This document shows, in pieces, positions 37,452-51,864 of a stretch of 64,000 nucleotides of DNA. The notes under the pieces are model-generated. The model had not been told where the DNA came from, did no database searches, and saw only the letters and a program-made list of their open reading frames with translations. The translations under genes and the position numbers were made by a program. Source of the stretch: Engraulis encrasicolus (lineage: Eukaryota > Chordata > Actinopteri > Clupeiformes > Engraulidae); the NCBI RefSeq assembly GCF_034702125.1, contig NC_085865.1, forward strand, positions 25,200,067 through 25,264,066. Direction: 5' to 3'. Each line of letters opens with the position of its first letter. The first letter of the stretch is position 1.

Positions 37452-37616
37452 ATGATGGAGCTGCAGACAGGGGGAAGATGGACTATTCCAGGAAGGACAA
37501 CATCTCAAAAAACTTGGCCAAGTAAGAAGCGGAAGGAACCTACTGGAAGAAGTTCATCAAAGACCTGCCGACGGCAAAAGTCGGACCGCATTCTGGGCCC
37601 GGTGAGTAGATTCCAA
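37452..37616 (+). CDS. Short leader reading frame in the LTR element (uncertain)
   Basis: An ATG-ATG start lies 26 bases after the 5' LTR and opens a 54-codon frame. It is basic, with a KKRK cluster around residues 25-28 and a CRR at 39-41. The codon that ends at 37601 is followed directly by GTGAGT, a near-consensus splice donor. If it is spliced to the acceptor at 41700, the frame stays open for nine more codons. It matches nothing that I know. It may be a chance frame or a relic of a gag start. Confidence 0.25.
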
Positions 37617-40600
37617 TAACGTTAATTATTTCAAATAATTGTATTATGTTAGCTAAGGAAGTGGGAAGTTAAGCTGAAATGTACAGTTGTTTGAAATGAT
37701 GAGGTTGGGGGAAATAAAGAAACCAAAAATGGATGATCCTGCATATTACCGAGAATGAGGGAGTGTTTGAGTTATACAAACGGCGGGCACTGCACACTTT
37801 TATGTGGCCTATTAGAAGCGGTGTACAATATGAACGGCGTATGTGGTAGGTGGTCGATTTCAAGGTCTTAGGCGGGACAGGCTTATTTTTGGATATGATT
37901 GGACGATCAGCAAATTTAGATGCTCAAAATATTGTTCTTTGGGGGAGGGAGAGTGCGTAAACTAGGGTAGCACACTGCACACTGAAATATGTGGCCTTAA
38001 AAGCAGTGTTTAAATTCTGAAGGGCATTCATGCGATAGGTGGTCGAACCCAAAGACGTATGATGGGCAGTCGTATTTTTGTGAGAATCGGCCAAATGGAG
38101 CGCTGAGTGATGGATGGATGATCTTATGTACTGATGTTATCAAAGGGTGTGTGGCGAATGACAAGGTGGCTAGATCATGTATTTTATGACAAGAAGCTAT
38201 GATTTATGAACGAGGTTTGAATTGGTAGAAGGACTTTCATAATATCTTTGATGTAAGACAGGCACAGTTCATTACGAGAGATCTCGGTGTGTATGATAGG
38301 CCTACTATGTGTGTGTGGCATTACTCAGGGAGCAGAGGAATAATTGTATGGACAAATTTAAATACTAGGTGAAAATGTTTAGCTTTTTCCCCGTCGGAAG
38401 ATGAAAAATAATTTTAATTATGGATCAACCTCTGGTGTAATTTTAATAGTGGAAGTTAATAATTTTTGCTGTATGTGAATTTGGGCATAGAGAGAGAGAG
38501 AGAGAGATAGAGAGAGAGTATGCCAATGTGTGTGAAGTGTTAGTGTGTGTGTGTGTGTGTGGATCCACAGAATGTATGTGTGTGTGATTTTGTGTGGCTC
38601 TGTATATGGTGTGATATCAGAGAGAAGAAAAGAAAATGAGAAAGAAAGAAAGGAGAAAGAAAAAAAAAAAAAGAGAAAACATTGATTGGCTTGTAGGTAA
38701 TGATTGGATTGAAAGATGAGAAGAAAGTACAGAGAAGTAAAAGGTTTTTGAAAGTGTGAAAATAGATGGAAAGAATTATTTCTTTTGGATGGAGATATCG
38801 AGTGTAGAAGGAATAGGTCAGGTAGGGATGAAAAGCAAAGGGCTGAGAGGCCATATAGACTGTGTTGGCTGGAATTATTTCAGTGTATAATATACATGGC
38901 AAGAAAGAAAGATAGCCTACTTTGAAACTTGGAATAATAATAATGGAAGAAGGAATGAAGTGGAGCAACAAGGTAACTAAAGAGTGGGAGCTAACAGAGT
39001 GGCGGCATGGCGAGTAGCATGGTTGGTGGTTGCGGCTGTATGACATCTTTTCAATACGTTTTAACTGGGTTGAATGTGAAATCATATAGGCTAGCAGGAA
39101 GTGTGGAAGTCAGAATGGCTATGCAGAAATTTGAATTGGGGTGAAAATGCATGCAGTGTGAACTGATAAGGTATTTTAACATCATACGAGGAGAAAAGGT
39201 AAATTTCTGTGGATGTGTGGTACTCTGTTTGGCCACTAGGGGTTAATTACCATGGCAATGGGGAGAGAGATGGAAGCTGAAATGACTATTTGGAAGCTGG
39301 AAGCCGGAACTAGCTTTTAAATTTTCATTTGAGAAGAGCGGAATGGAATGGAATATTCCTTGTGGGAAAAATAAAATAAAATAAAATAAAAAAGGAGAAA
39401 CATATGGGCAAGAAAATAAGGGTTTGAGAGATTCACTGAACAGAGAGTTAGTGCTTGGCTTGGTGAGAGAGATCTGTGTCTGCCCCAACATAGAGGTCTG
39501 TGAGTGTCATTTAAGATTTAAATGGAGTGTGGCAAGGAGAGGTGCCGATGGTCTGGAAGGAAAACATTAACATGTCTGATCTTGATGAATTAAGAAAGCA
39601 ATGGATGTTAATGTGCTGGCAACTGGAAGTTGAGAATACTTAACATATATTTGCAATACATTGATGACCAGAGGGCGAGGAGTGGTTGAGACCTAGTGTG
39701 GAGACCCAGTGTGATTTCAAAGCCTGTGGGCAAGTGGTTATCACTGGTTGAAGTGGTTCTTAGACTTTTAAAGTGGGCTGATAAACATTTCAAAGAAAAG
39801 GAGGAACTGAAACAGCTCAAAGTAACAAACAATTCAGCATGGAGTGAATGAAGAAAACAGGAAGGTCTTAGCTTAAATTGGATTATGATAATGGGCTGCG
39901 ATAAACAAAGGGTGGAAGTGTTTTGTCTGCTGAGAGAAGGGCTAACTTCAAGGCTATGATCAATGTACCAGTGTAGACAAAAGGTAATTAACAGAGTCAG
40001 CATTTCTTGGCAAGAAGAAAAGATCAAATAGGCTATTGACACATTGGTAATGGGCGAAGCAGCATTTGGTGGATTAATTAAGGTGAGAGAACATTTGGAG
40101 TGATAAAGCAAAATATTATAACATTTCATGGATAGCATAGAGGTGCATTAGGTAGCACAAATTCAGGATACAATGCTCAAAATTCAAAGTACTTATTGTC
40201 TAATAGGTTAACATGTTAGATAATGGTCTGAGATAAAAAAGCTTGTGTGTATGAGAGTGGGTAAAATGCAAAGAGTGAAAGAGTGAGAATGACTTTTGTG
40301 TGTCAGCAGAGAGAGATGGATATTTCTGTGTATGGTTGTATTAGATATGCCAAGTTTAAAGATATCAGGAACTAGAAAAGTGTAATGGCATTTGGACATC
40401 AATCAATAGCATAGAAATTGTATGGAGAGAATGTGTGGAATAGGTGGCTGAGAGAAATATGGTTTACAAAATGGAATGCAAATATGAAAGTGAGTGAGAT
40501 TGAATGTATGAAGTACAATTTGAATTGCTCAATGGAATATTTGGAATTACCGGATATTTATCTGGAAGAGTGGAGGAGAGACTGGTGAAGAGGAGTTGAC

Positions 40601-41700
40601 ATTTTAACTAATAGCATGAGGCTTCACCCAGGAAGGGGTTTGCATTTAAATATTGAATGGCCACAATGTTGATTGAAAACCCTGATTAGCTGGACGAAGT
40701 CACAGAAGGTGTGAAGTGGGGCTCCAAGAGGAGGTAAAACCAGTTGAACTAATAAATTATGCGAGCAGCCAGGAGGGTTTCAACTGGTGGACTATTCAGA
40801 CAGAAAGAGGGATCTCAGAGAGATCTACAGATTTAACAAACCTTGCAAAGGGAATAGTTGATCTGATATACTTGGTGGAAAAATTAAAATAAAAATCTGA
40901 ACGGTGCAGGAAACTTTGGCAACTTCAAAAAGGAAGCAAATTTGATTGGGGAAAACGAAGAAAACAAAAGGGAAACATTTTTTGGAAATACAGGGGTGTG
41001 TTTGCAAAGGAAAAAGGGGTTGGAATCATTTCAATGGAATCAATTCAAGCAAGCAATGCAGTTGGAAACGCCCTAATGCATGTCATCTTTTTGCATGAAG
41101 CTATGAAAATATCTAACACTGATCTGATTAACCCCAACTAACATCTAAATTAACATACTGATGTTTCCCCACTGAAACTAACAAAGGGTCTGTTTCCAAC
41201 CGCTAAAAGAGAATCATATGAACCATAGTCCAGTGAGAAGGCTGGAGAATTGGGAGTTACAAAGGAGTTTTCACAATTGTAGCTTAGGCTACAAAAGTGA
41301 AAAAAGGGGGGTACATAAGGTTGATTAAACATGGAAAGAAAAAATACAAGATTAGAAAATTGGCAAAGAAAAGTGGGAAAATTGACAGGATTTAGAGAAA
41401 AATTTTGAAGAAATTTGAATTTTATAGTTGAAAGAGGTTTTCATAATTCAGGAGGTAAGTTAAAGGAGAGGATTTAAGAAAATTGCTATAGAATTTGACT
41501 GGAGAGAAGAGAACAAATTGTTTAGATTGATGATAAAAATGAGTAGATGAGATAGGAATTAAAATTGTTTAGAGATTGAATTGTGTAATTAATTTGATTG
41601 TACAGTTAGATTGTGTATGTCTGAGTTTGCTAATGAATGAGAGTGTGAAATTGAAATAGTCTATCCAAAGAATTGATATTGCGCTGTTTGTGTCTCACAG
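37602..41700 (+). other. Candidate 4.1-kb intron within the LTR element
   Basis: The donor GGTGAGTAG lies at 37601 and the acceptor TGTTTGTGTCTCACAG ends at 41700. The intervening DNA is A/G-rich, has no plus-strand coding frame and no recognisable element ends. Splicing is inferred from consensus only. Confidence 0.3.
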
Positions 41701-42989
41701 ATCGACCAGGGAGGAGACGATGGGGCTTAAAGGAGACAGTCGTCAGCTAACGAAGACGAGGGAGCCAGCTGAGAAGGAACCAGAGGGTGTGGCCAACAGA
41801 CCAGGAGGCCAGTACAACAGGAGACAGAAGACCACAACAGAACAACACCCGTGCGCTGAATCGGGGAGTCAATTCAACAAAGGAAGAAACTTCACACCTG
41901 AGGCAAACTAGGATGGATGCAAAGTGAATTAACAAAGCATCAAATAGACTGGGCACATCTACTGTCGAAATGGGGGACCTGTTTTCGATGTGTAGCCGAA
42001 GGAAGAAAAGGCATCAAGACAATGCATACATTTCAAAGGACTTCAGAAATCCTTACACATGAAAGCAACCGAAACACAACACTTTGGGATGCAAAAGTTC
42101 AACCTCGAAAGGAGCTAAGAAAGGATTAAGGGTCATTAACACCTTGATGACACAACAAACAACAGCAAGCCAAATTGCATACATCACAGAGAACAATAGA
42201 CTCTTTGCGACTGAACCATGGAGGATGGCGCAGTGAGAGAAAGCAAGAAGATGGACATACAGTATCAGTGAATGAAATTGTGTAACTGTGTTTGAACTGT
42301 TGAAAGAGCAGGATGAATCAGCTAGGAATGTTATGATGAGAAAGTTGATTAAGTTCTGACAACAAGACGAGGTGCCATATCAATCAGAGTAAATGTACAG
42401 AATGTCAGATTCTTGCCACTTACACAACTTGATTATTTCAACAGAATAATTCATTAGAGGTCAAATCACGGCAATAGCTGAGTGGAAACAGTGTGATATT
42501 TCATATTCATTGATAGGATGACAAAGTGTGTGCAAAGTATTTGTGAAATGATATGATTGGATATTCCTGGTAGTCTGAAGACAGTAAATTGATAAGCAAA
42601 TAGCGAAGAGACATATAACTAATCAAATATTTAGTGTAACTCAAGACAATGTAGAATGGTCAACAGAATCATGGGTTAATCATAGATACATAAACCATAA
42701 TGTAATGTGTAACACTGTAACACGGTTAAGGGTTGCAGATGGCCTACAGTACCCAGTTAAAATGTTAATGCAGAATGGTTACAAATTCATGTTAAATCAA
42801 TTCTTATATTGAAATGAAGCCATCGTTGGAATTTTCCCTTCACGTCTTGTTTTTCCCTTAAATTGGCAGAATGGGGTTTTTTGCAAGATGTAAGGTTTCG
42901 CCACGATTTAAGAATTGAAATTTGAAGATTGAATATTGAAGGCATATAAGATAAAAAATTGTAACCCTTGTGAGTCTTTTTGAGACTCA

Positions 42990-43000
42990 AAATGGGGGAA
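42990..43000 (+). other. Probable polypurine tract of the LTR element
   Basis: AAAATGGGGGAA lies directly before the 3' LTR, where plus-strand priming is expected. Confidence 0.65.
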
Positions 43001-43002
43001 TA

Positions 43003-43413
43003 TGTGGTCAGATTTTTAATCTTATATGATTCATATGCAGATTATTATATGTACATGTCTATGCAGGAATATTGAGATATGTGTATATGACTATATGTGT
43101 ATATGTCTGTGACTATATATATATATCATTTCAGTGTCAGCATTGTATTCTGTATTGAGTGTCAGCTCAGCTGAGGTGTGAGTGAACTAATTAGCATCTG
43201 TAAAGGGCCATGGGGCTGGGTGTGGGCTCACAGTACAAATGCTCTGAGAGGACACAGCCGAAGGCGCATTCCACTTAGGTAGATCAGCAAGACTGGTGTA
43301 TCATTAGGATGTGCCCTGTTCCATATTTTCTATGGGGCAGTAATGAATAAAGAATTCTGCAGAAACTCACCGAACCCAAAGTGCTTGTCTGACAGTAATA
43401 GAGAAAATACCCA
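43003..43413 (+). repeat. 3' long terminal repeat
   Basis: 411 bp, nearly identical to 37014-37425. It is followed by TGACTG, the second half of the target duplication. Confidence 0.93.
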
Positions 43414-43419
43414 TGACTG

Positions 43420-44254
43420 CCCAATGTAATGTGTATTACATGTGTGTAGCAGTAATGCATGATGTATGATTTAATCTCATGGTGCATGTAATGTGTCACT
43501 TTACTCTTCCCTATGTGATCTAATGGCAAGACAAGCTTCATTACTCTGTAGAGTATGTTTTTGTGAAGTCTTTCGAGGCCGTGTTCATATTATCGTATCT
43601 AACTTTGCTTTGTACTTTTGCACTGGTGAAACTTTAAACTCAAATGATGGAATTAGGTGTTGCTAAGTTTGAATGGGGGCCATGCTTTATCGAAAACATC
43701 CATTGATTTAGCTGCCTGGCTGGCAAAGTTTAATATATATTTATATTCATCGACTTCTCTTTCTCTCTTCAATTGCATTTGGATGGCAAGATTAGGAACA
43801 CCGAGTAATTCAGTCCATTGTGGCATTACTGACAGAGCAGTCAACATCTTCAAATTGTGTCGAAGCCAAAGATTTTTTTGTTGGTCTGAAATAGAAACTA
43901 AAATCAATTGACAGAAACAGAGACCTGGAACGTTTTTTTTTATTTATTAAATTGATTTTCTTAGGGAAGACGAGTTCCTTACTCTTTTTGAGGCCTTTTA
44001 GGGCCAGGATGTACCATATTTACAAACCTAGAATGAACCCAACCGAGTATAACTCTTTCCACATCATTCCTGTAGTTGCAGCTCTCATTAAGGTCTAAGC
44101 AAGAAGATAAACAAACAAAAATGTAGAAAGTAGCATAATGTTATTAGCATCATAGATCACATATTTCCCAGTGCTGTTGGTAAATGAGACGTCAGACATA
44201 ATTGCAACACCTCCTCTGTGGTTTATCAGTTAGGCCTATATATTGTGCAGCTCA
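43420..44254. other. Single-copy-looking sequence; possible conserved element at 43640-43930
   Basis: The section 43640-43930 is free of simple repeats and open on both strands for about 84 codons, but with no recognisable protein. AT-rich cores suggest non-coding DNA. No other feature is seen. Confidence 0.28.
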
Positions 44255-44262
44255 TCAAGAAT

Positions 44263-44685
44263 TAGAGATGCACCGGATCCTGATTTTTAGGATCCTGCCG
44301 GATACCGGATCCACTGCTTAAGATCCTGCCGGATCCGGAACCGGATACCGGATCCTACGAAAGGGTTGAAACACATAGCCAACTCGCACACGTGGACCCT
44401 TTTTATTACGTTGGCGCAAACTATTTTTAAGACTCATTGGCTTACTGCCACACTGCCTTCAACGGCCGCTTCCAAAGGGCTTTCACTCCATGCAGCAATT
44501 GGGGTTATGAAAGACTGACTGAAAAGTCTAGGCTACGTAAAAAGTTGAGATGCCCCAGATCCTGATTTTTAGGTAACTGCCGGATACCGGATCCACTGCT
44601 TAAGATCCTACCGGATCCGGATAGTCTGAAATACCCTATTATCCTGCCAGATCCGGAACCGGATCTTGGATCCTGTACATCTCTA
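44263..44685. mobile_element. 423-bp hAT-type MITE with GGATCCGG subterminal repeats
   Basis: The inverted ends TAGAGATGCACCGGATCC and GGATCCTGTACATCTCTA are flanked by a perfect 8-bp duplication TCAAGAAT (44255-44262, 44686-44693). Many copies of GGATCCGG and CCGGATACC fill both ends. It has no transposase, so it depends on one supplied in trans. Confidence 0.92.
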
Positions 44686-44756
44686 TCAAGAATACAAACC
44701 TGGAATTGTAAAACTCTTGAATGTCCTTTGGCATCTTTAGAAGATTAGCACATCCT

Positions 44757-44931
44757 TGGCCATAGCTCAAATGGCTAAAGCACCATATCGTTACACTGGG
44801 GCCCCGGTTTCAATTCCGGCCTGAGGTAATTTCCTAATTCATTCCATCTCTCTCCCACTCATTTCCTCTCACTCCCCTTACTCTTCTGTCAATCTTCTGC
44901 CCCCCCCCCAAAAAAAAAACATTAATAATCA
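44757..44931 (+). mobile_element. tRNA-derived SINE (plus strand)
   Basis: The A box TAGCTCAAATGG (44763-44774) and B box GGTTTCAATTCC (44806-44817) form a tRNA-like pol III promoter. They are followed by a CT-rich body (CATCTCTCTCCCACTCATTT) and a C run and A run at 44900-44920 at the 3' end. It is a common fish SINE layout. Confidence 0.8.
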
Positions 44932-45809
44932 ACATTAGCACCTACAACACTTAACACTGGCGTTTCATTGAAGAGTGTAAGGTACAGATTACATAATGAT
45001 TACATAGATTACATAATGTTACATACTGTGACATACATACTTTGTTAAACTGCATAGTAACAGATGTAACCCCGTAGTAATAGGGCGTAGCCCCCTTACA
45101 TCAAATCCTTACATTTACCAAGGATTTTACATATTCTCTGAGGCTTTGTCTACGATCTAAATGATTACCCATTAATGCACCAATGTTTTGTGTTGTTCCA
45201 AGCAAACCATGCGTCTTCATAATTCATGCTAACCCCCTTCTGCCGAGTAGCACATTTATTTCATACGGTTGCATCAAGGATGTTGGCTCTTGTTTGTAAT
45301 GTAATCAAGGGAATCACACTCTCTCGTCAGCGTTTCCTTGGAGAGGAAGTGGAATGGAGCCAGCGAGTTTGTTTTTTTCATCATTTAATTATGTATCAAG
45401 AGCCTCTGTGATGGCAGTGCGCCTTGTAATAACGAAAACAAGGCAAAACATAATAATGGGGAAAACATGCTATACTATACAAAAGAACTGTGTTTTTAGA
45501 CTCATCAGCCGTGTTTTGATTGTCACAGGAAGTGCCACATTTACAGCTGCGTCAGTCATCATATCGCACATCTTCTTTTTCTGTTGATTTTCACATTTGT
45601 ATCTTGTGATGAAAACAAAATGTATCAGTCACTGTCACTGCACACCTATTTCTATTACTTAGCACTATATGAAGTATTTATGGATGTAATACGTTTGACA
45701 GACAAGATGATACTTCAACAAGGTGCTTCACATTGGTAAAAAAAAATCATTCAAATGTATTTAAATAGCACAGCTATTGTACATCTATTTAAATACCTTA
45801 GCTACATAC
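44932..45809. other. Single-copy-looking sequence
   Basis: It contains ATTACAT/GATTACATA repeats near 44985-45050 and otherwise unique DNA. The section 45190-45600 is a weak candidate for a conserved element. No gene is seen. Confidence 0.3.
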
Positions 45810-45817
45810 TATGTATG

Positions 45818-45995
45818 CAGTGCTCTAAATTAACTTTTTTCATCACCAGCCAAAATGGCTTGTAGATGTTTATCTTACTTGCCAAACACACACTTATTAA
45901 TGTGTCAAAGTGGCTAGTAAGTTGGTCTTTTCTACCAGCCAAACTCAGATTTCACCAGCATTTGGCCGGTTGGCTGGTGTTAATTTAGAGCCCTG
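45818..45995. mobile_element. 178-bp hAT-type MITE
   Basis: The inverted ends CAGTGCTCTAAATTAAC and GTTAATTTAGAGCCCTG are flanked by a perfect 8-bp duplication TATGTATG (45810-45817, 45996-46003). ACCAGCC phrases recur inside, and the interior does not code. Confidence 0.9.
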
Positions 45996-46469
45996 TATGT
46001 ATGCATGTAACATGTCTGACAGACAAGATAGTAAGAGGTGCTTCATAATGACAAAAACACCAGTTTCAGTGATGAATTTTGAAAGTGCAGTTGCTGGACT
46101 CTACATTATTATACCATGGCGCAACACATTTATGCATATATCGCCCTTGACAGACAACATTGTCAGAGGTGCTTCACAGCGGCAGCAGGATTATAGTTGT
46201 AATAGCTGTAATAGTTTATGGTTTATTTGTCTCTCAGTGTCAGGCAGCCTTGAGAACACCGGGGCCCAATTACAGTGTGTATGTGTAGCAGAGGCAGACT
46301 TGCAGGCTTGTGCTGTGGAAGGATGTGGAACTCGGCAAAGGCGAGCTGTCATGGCCGTCACACGTCTCCCACCTTCTTTATGTTCTATTATGTATGTTAC
46401 AAGGCACCTGCCACCGCCAAGGTGTGAAAGTACACATTGTAGTTCACACGGTTTGGGTGTTGAAGGGAA

Positions 46470-48655
<2,186 letters not shown>

Positions 48656-48659
48656 TCCT

Positions 48660-48860
48660 TTACCTTTTCTTTTTTTTCTTTCTTTTTCTTTACGAGGGGT
48701 TGGCTGGCTAGAGGGGGTTGTAATGCGCTACTTGGAACCGTCAGATGTTGCTGAGCCAACAGAAGCAGGCGTTTGTGGCTTCAGTTAAAGGTCTATCTGT
48801 GCACTCCTTCATTTTTGTTTGGGTTGGGAAATTTTAGCGTATTAGTGGTCACCATTCAGT
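48660..48860 (+). repeat. Copy 1 of a diverged tandem duplication
   Basis: Similar to 49195-49395 in the same orientation. Shared phrases are GGGGTTGGCT, TTGTAATGCG, GTCAGATGTTG, TTTGTGGC and TTTGG.TTGGGA. Divergence is considerable, so the event is old. Confidence 0.7.
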
Positions 48861-49194
48861 AGACTACCACTCATAGATCGAAAAAAAATAACTACGACAT
48901 TAGGCTACTACATCAATACAACTATAGTATTAGTTCTCTATGACTAAATTAGCCATTGCTGAAATTGTTTAGCAGCAATCCCTCGAAAGATGATGCCCCA
49001 TTAGGCTAGCAGAAACTAAGCTTGTCTGTCATTGTTACTTTAAATTTTGGCTGCTAACTATGATCATATTCATACTCTGACTGATAGTTTTACAACCTAA
49101 CCATAAAAGCAGTGCAATGTAGCTGTCACCATGGAATGTGTATGAATGTATCAGACTGCTTTAGCATCCACTGCCCCTCCCCCCGTTTGCCTGC

Positions 49195-49395
49195 TTATAC
49201 CTTTTTTTCTTTTACAAGGGGTTGGCTTGGGGTTTGTAATGCGGTCCTTGCACCTGTCAGATGTTGTGTAGCATCTAGCCAACTGTTTGTCGAGTCAGCT
49301 TTTTGTGGCCGGCCGCAGTTGAAACATATGTCTGTGCTCTCCTGTACTTTAGTTTGGATTGGGATGTTGTAGCGGGATGTCTGGTGAGATTAACA
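49195..49395 (+). repeat. Copy 2 of the diverged tandem duplication
   Basis: Partner of 48660-48860, about 535 bp downstream. It ends just before the GT-GA microsatellite. Confidence 0.7.
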
Positions 49396-49425
49396 TACAT
49401 AAAAGTCACTGTACCCTCTACCCTG

Positions 49426-49605
<180 letters not shown>

Positions 49606-50526
49606 AAGTGCGTCACAAAAAATGCCCGGTGGGTAGCTCTAGCTCTAGCTCCGAGCCCCATGAAAAGCGTTTTGGTGTTTGGCTGATGTGCCGTGGCGGC
49701 TGCCTGGTCTAGCCGTTGACTGAGCGGTGTGCTGCCTGAAATTGGTAATAACCTCCTCTGAAGGCTGGCGATGGCCACAGCTACATCTCAATCCCAGCTC
49801 CCAGGCAGGCTGACATATAATCTCACGACGGAAGGAAGGAAAAATAGGCAGAGGGACGGAGAGTGTGAGAAGAGTGTGAAAAGAGAGAGAGAGAGAAGGA
49901 GGGAGATAGAGGGGGAGAGAGATATAGCTACAGGGAGAGAGAGGGGTACATAATGACACAGGAAGTTAGAGAAAGAGACTGAGTAAGGGAGGAGAGAGAG
50001 AAAGAAAAAAAAGAGAGAGAAAGAATGGAATGAGAGAAGGATAGACAGAGGGATAGGCCAAAAAGAGAGTGATAGGAAAGGAATAAAGAAAAGAGCAGAT
50101 AAGCCGGCAAAAATGATGCCCTGGCAACCATCAGTGGCTCCCTGTGAGAAAAAAGGGGGTGTGTTGTATGAGGATGTCGGGGGATTGGGAATAGAAGGGA
50201 GTGGCGGTATGGAGAGGATGCGGGGGAAAGACTCGGGCAGAAAATTAAATGCTTTGTAGCATCCAGATCCCAGAGGGAAACTGGACTAGCCTGGCATGGA
50301 GTTCAACCATCTAGCCCGGCTGCCGAGGCTGACAGGCAGGCAGGCAGAGAGGCAGCAGGGGTGAGGGAGCGAGCCTGGAGGGAGAGGGCTGGGTCTCTTT
50401 TGATGAGTCGGGGCATTGTACACACACACACAGGCGTCCAGGAGACTGATAGATACCTAACCCACCGGCTGTTCTCCCAGGGCCCTGGTCTTTACACACA
50501 GAGACACGCAGGCCAGCGTGCACACT
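49606..50526. other. Purine-rich sequence, no gene
   Basis: GA-rich, AGAGAGA-type low complexity between about 49850 and 50110. No supported gene. A CAGG patch lies at 50333-50348. Confidence 0.45.
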
Positions 50527-50630
<104 letters not shown>

Positions 50631-50736
50631 TAAATGTGTATAAGAAACATACACACACACTCTGAGATAAATATACACATAAAACACACACCCACACACA
50701 CACACACACTTGCACATAATCCCTCTCCCCCTCCTT

Positions 50737-51465
<729 letters not shown>

Positions 51466-51861
51466 TTGGGTGAGGAAAATGTATACATATACTATGCTAA
51501 GGAATTATTAAGTCTTATTGACATTTTTAGCCTTACACAGCATGTAACAGGTCCAACACACAGCCAAGGTCACACTCTAGATTTAATTATCACAAAAGGT
51601 CTTAATGCTTGTGCTAGTGTGAAAGACTATGGCTTTTCTGACCATTACTGCATTTTTTCTGATGTTTCTATGTACCCTCACGTTCAAAGGGAATCTGTTA
51701 CAGTCAAAAAACGTATAATCAACTGTGAGACAGTCTCACTATTTCAGCAAGCACTCTCAGAGATCCAAAGTCAAATTTCAGAGAGTGCAGATGATCTCAT
51801 GGTCAATTTTAATTCAAGGATGTCCCTTATTATGGATGTTATTGCCCCCGAAAAAATCTAA
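51466..51861 (+). pseudogene. L2 LINE endonuclease C-terminal part
   Basis: The fragment contains LTQHVTGPTHSQGHTLDLII and, further on, a FSDHYCIF segment. These correspond to the conserved TH..G..LDL and SDH motifs at the end of the apurinic-endonuclease-like domain that nicks target DNA in LINEs. The N-terminal catalytic part is missing because of 5' truncation. The frame ends at a TAA (51859-51861), and the next segment, from 51865, continues in the same frame, so the stop is a point mutation inside one original ORF2. Confidence 0.88.
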
Positions 51862-51864
51862 ACA

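Larger units (their letters stand above)
37014..43413 (+). mobile_element. Full-length 6.4-kb LTR retrotransposon lacking recognisable gag/pol/env
   Basis: It has two direct LTRs of about 411 bp that begin TGTGGTCAG and end AATACCCA. A TGACTG duplication lies outside (37008-37013 and 43414-43419). A leucine-tRNA-like primer site follows the left LTR and a purine tract precedes the right LTR. Orientation is plus. The 5.58-kb interior is A/G-rich on the plus strand. Its plus frames are all short, and none shows protease, reverse transcriptase, RNase H or integrase motifs. This is the layout of a large retrotransposon derivative (LARD), mobilised in trans by an unknown relative. The superfamily cannot be assigned. 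Confidence 0.88.

Noticed and set aside
38540..39085. 181-codon minus-strand frame, and 39608-40138 with 176 codons
   Set aside because: They lie antisense in the A/G-rich interior of the LTR element; the Ser/Phe/His-rich translation follows from that composition. No family resemblance.
41690..42129. Two short plus frames near the end of the LTR element, considered as env or gag relics
   Set aside because: 73 and 70 codons with no recognisable motif. I could not support any viral protein.
44806..44817. Functional tRNA genes at 44757, 36953 and 54752
   Set aside because: The A and B boxes are present but the sequences do not fold into full cloverleaves and are followed by SINE bodies.
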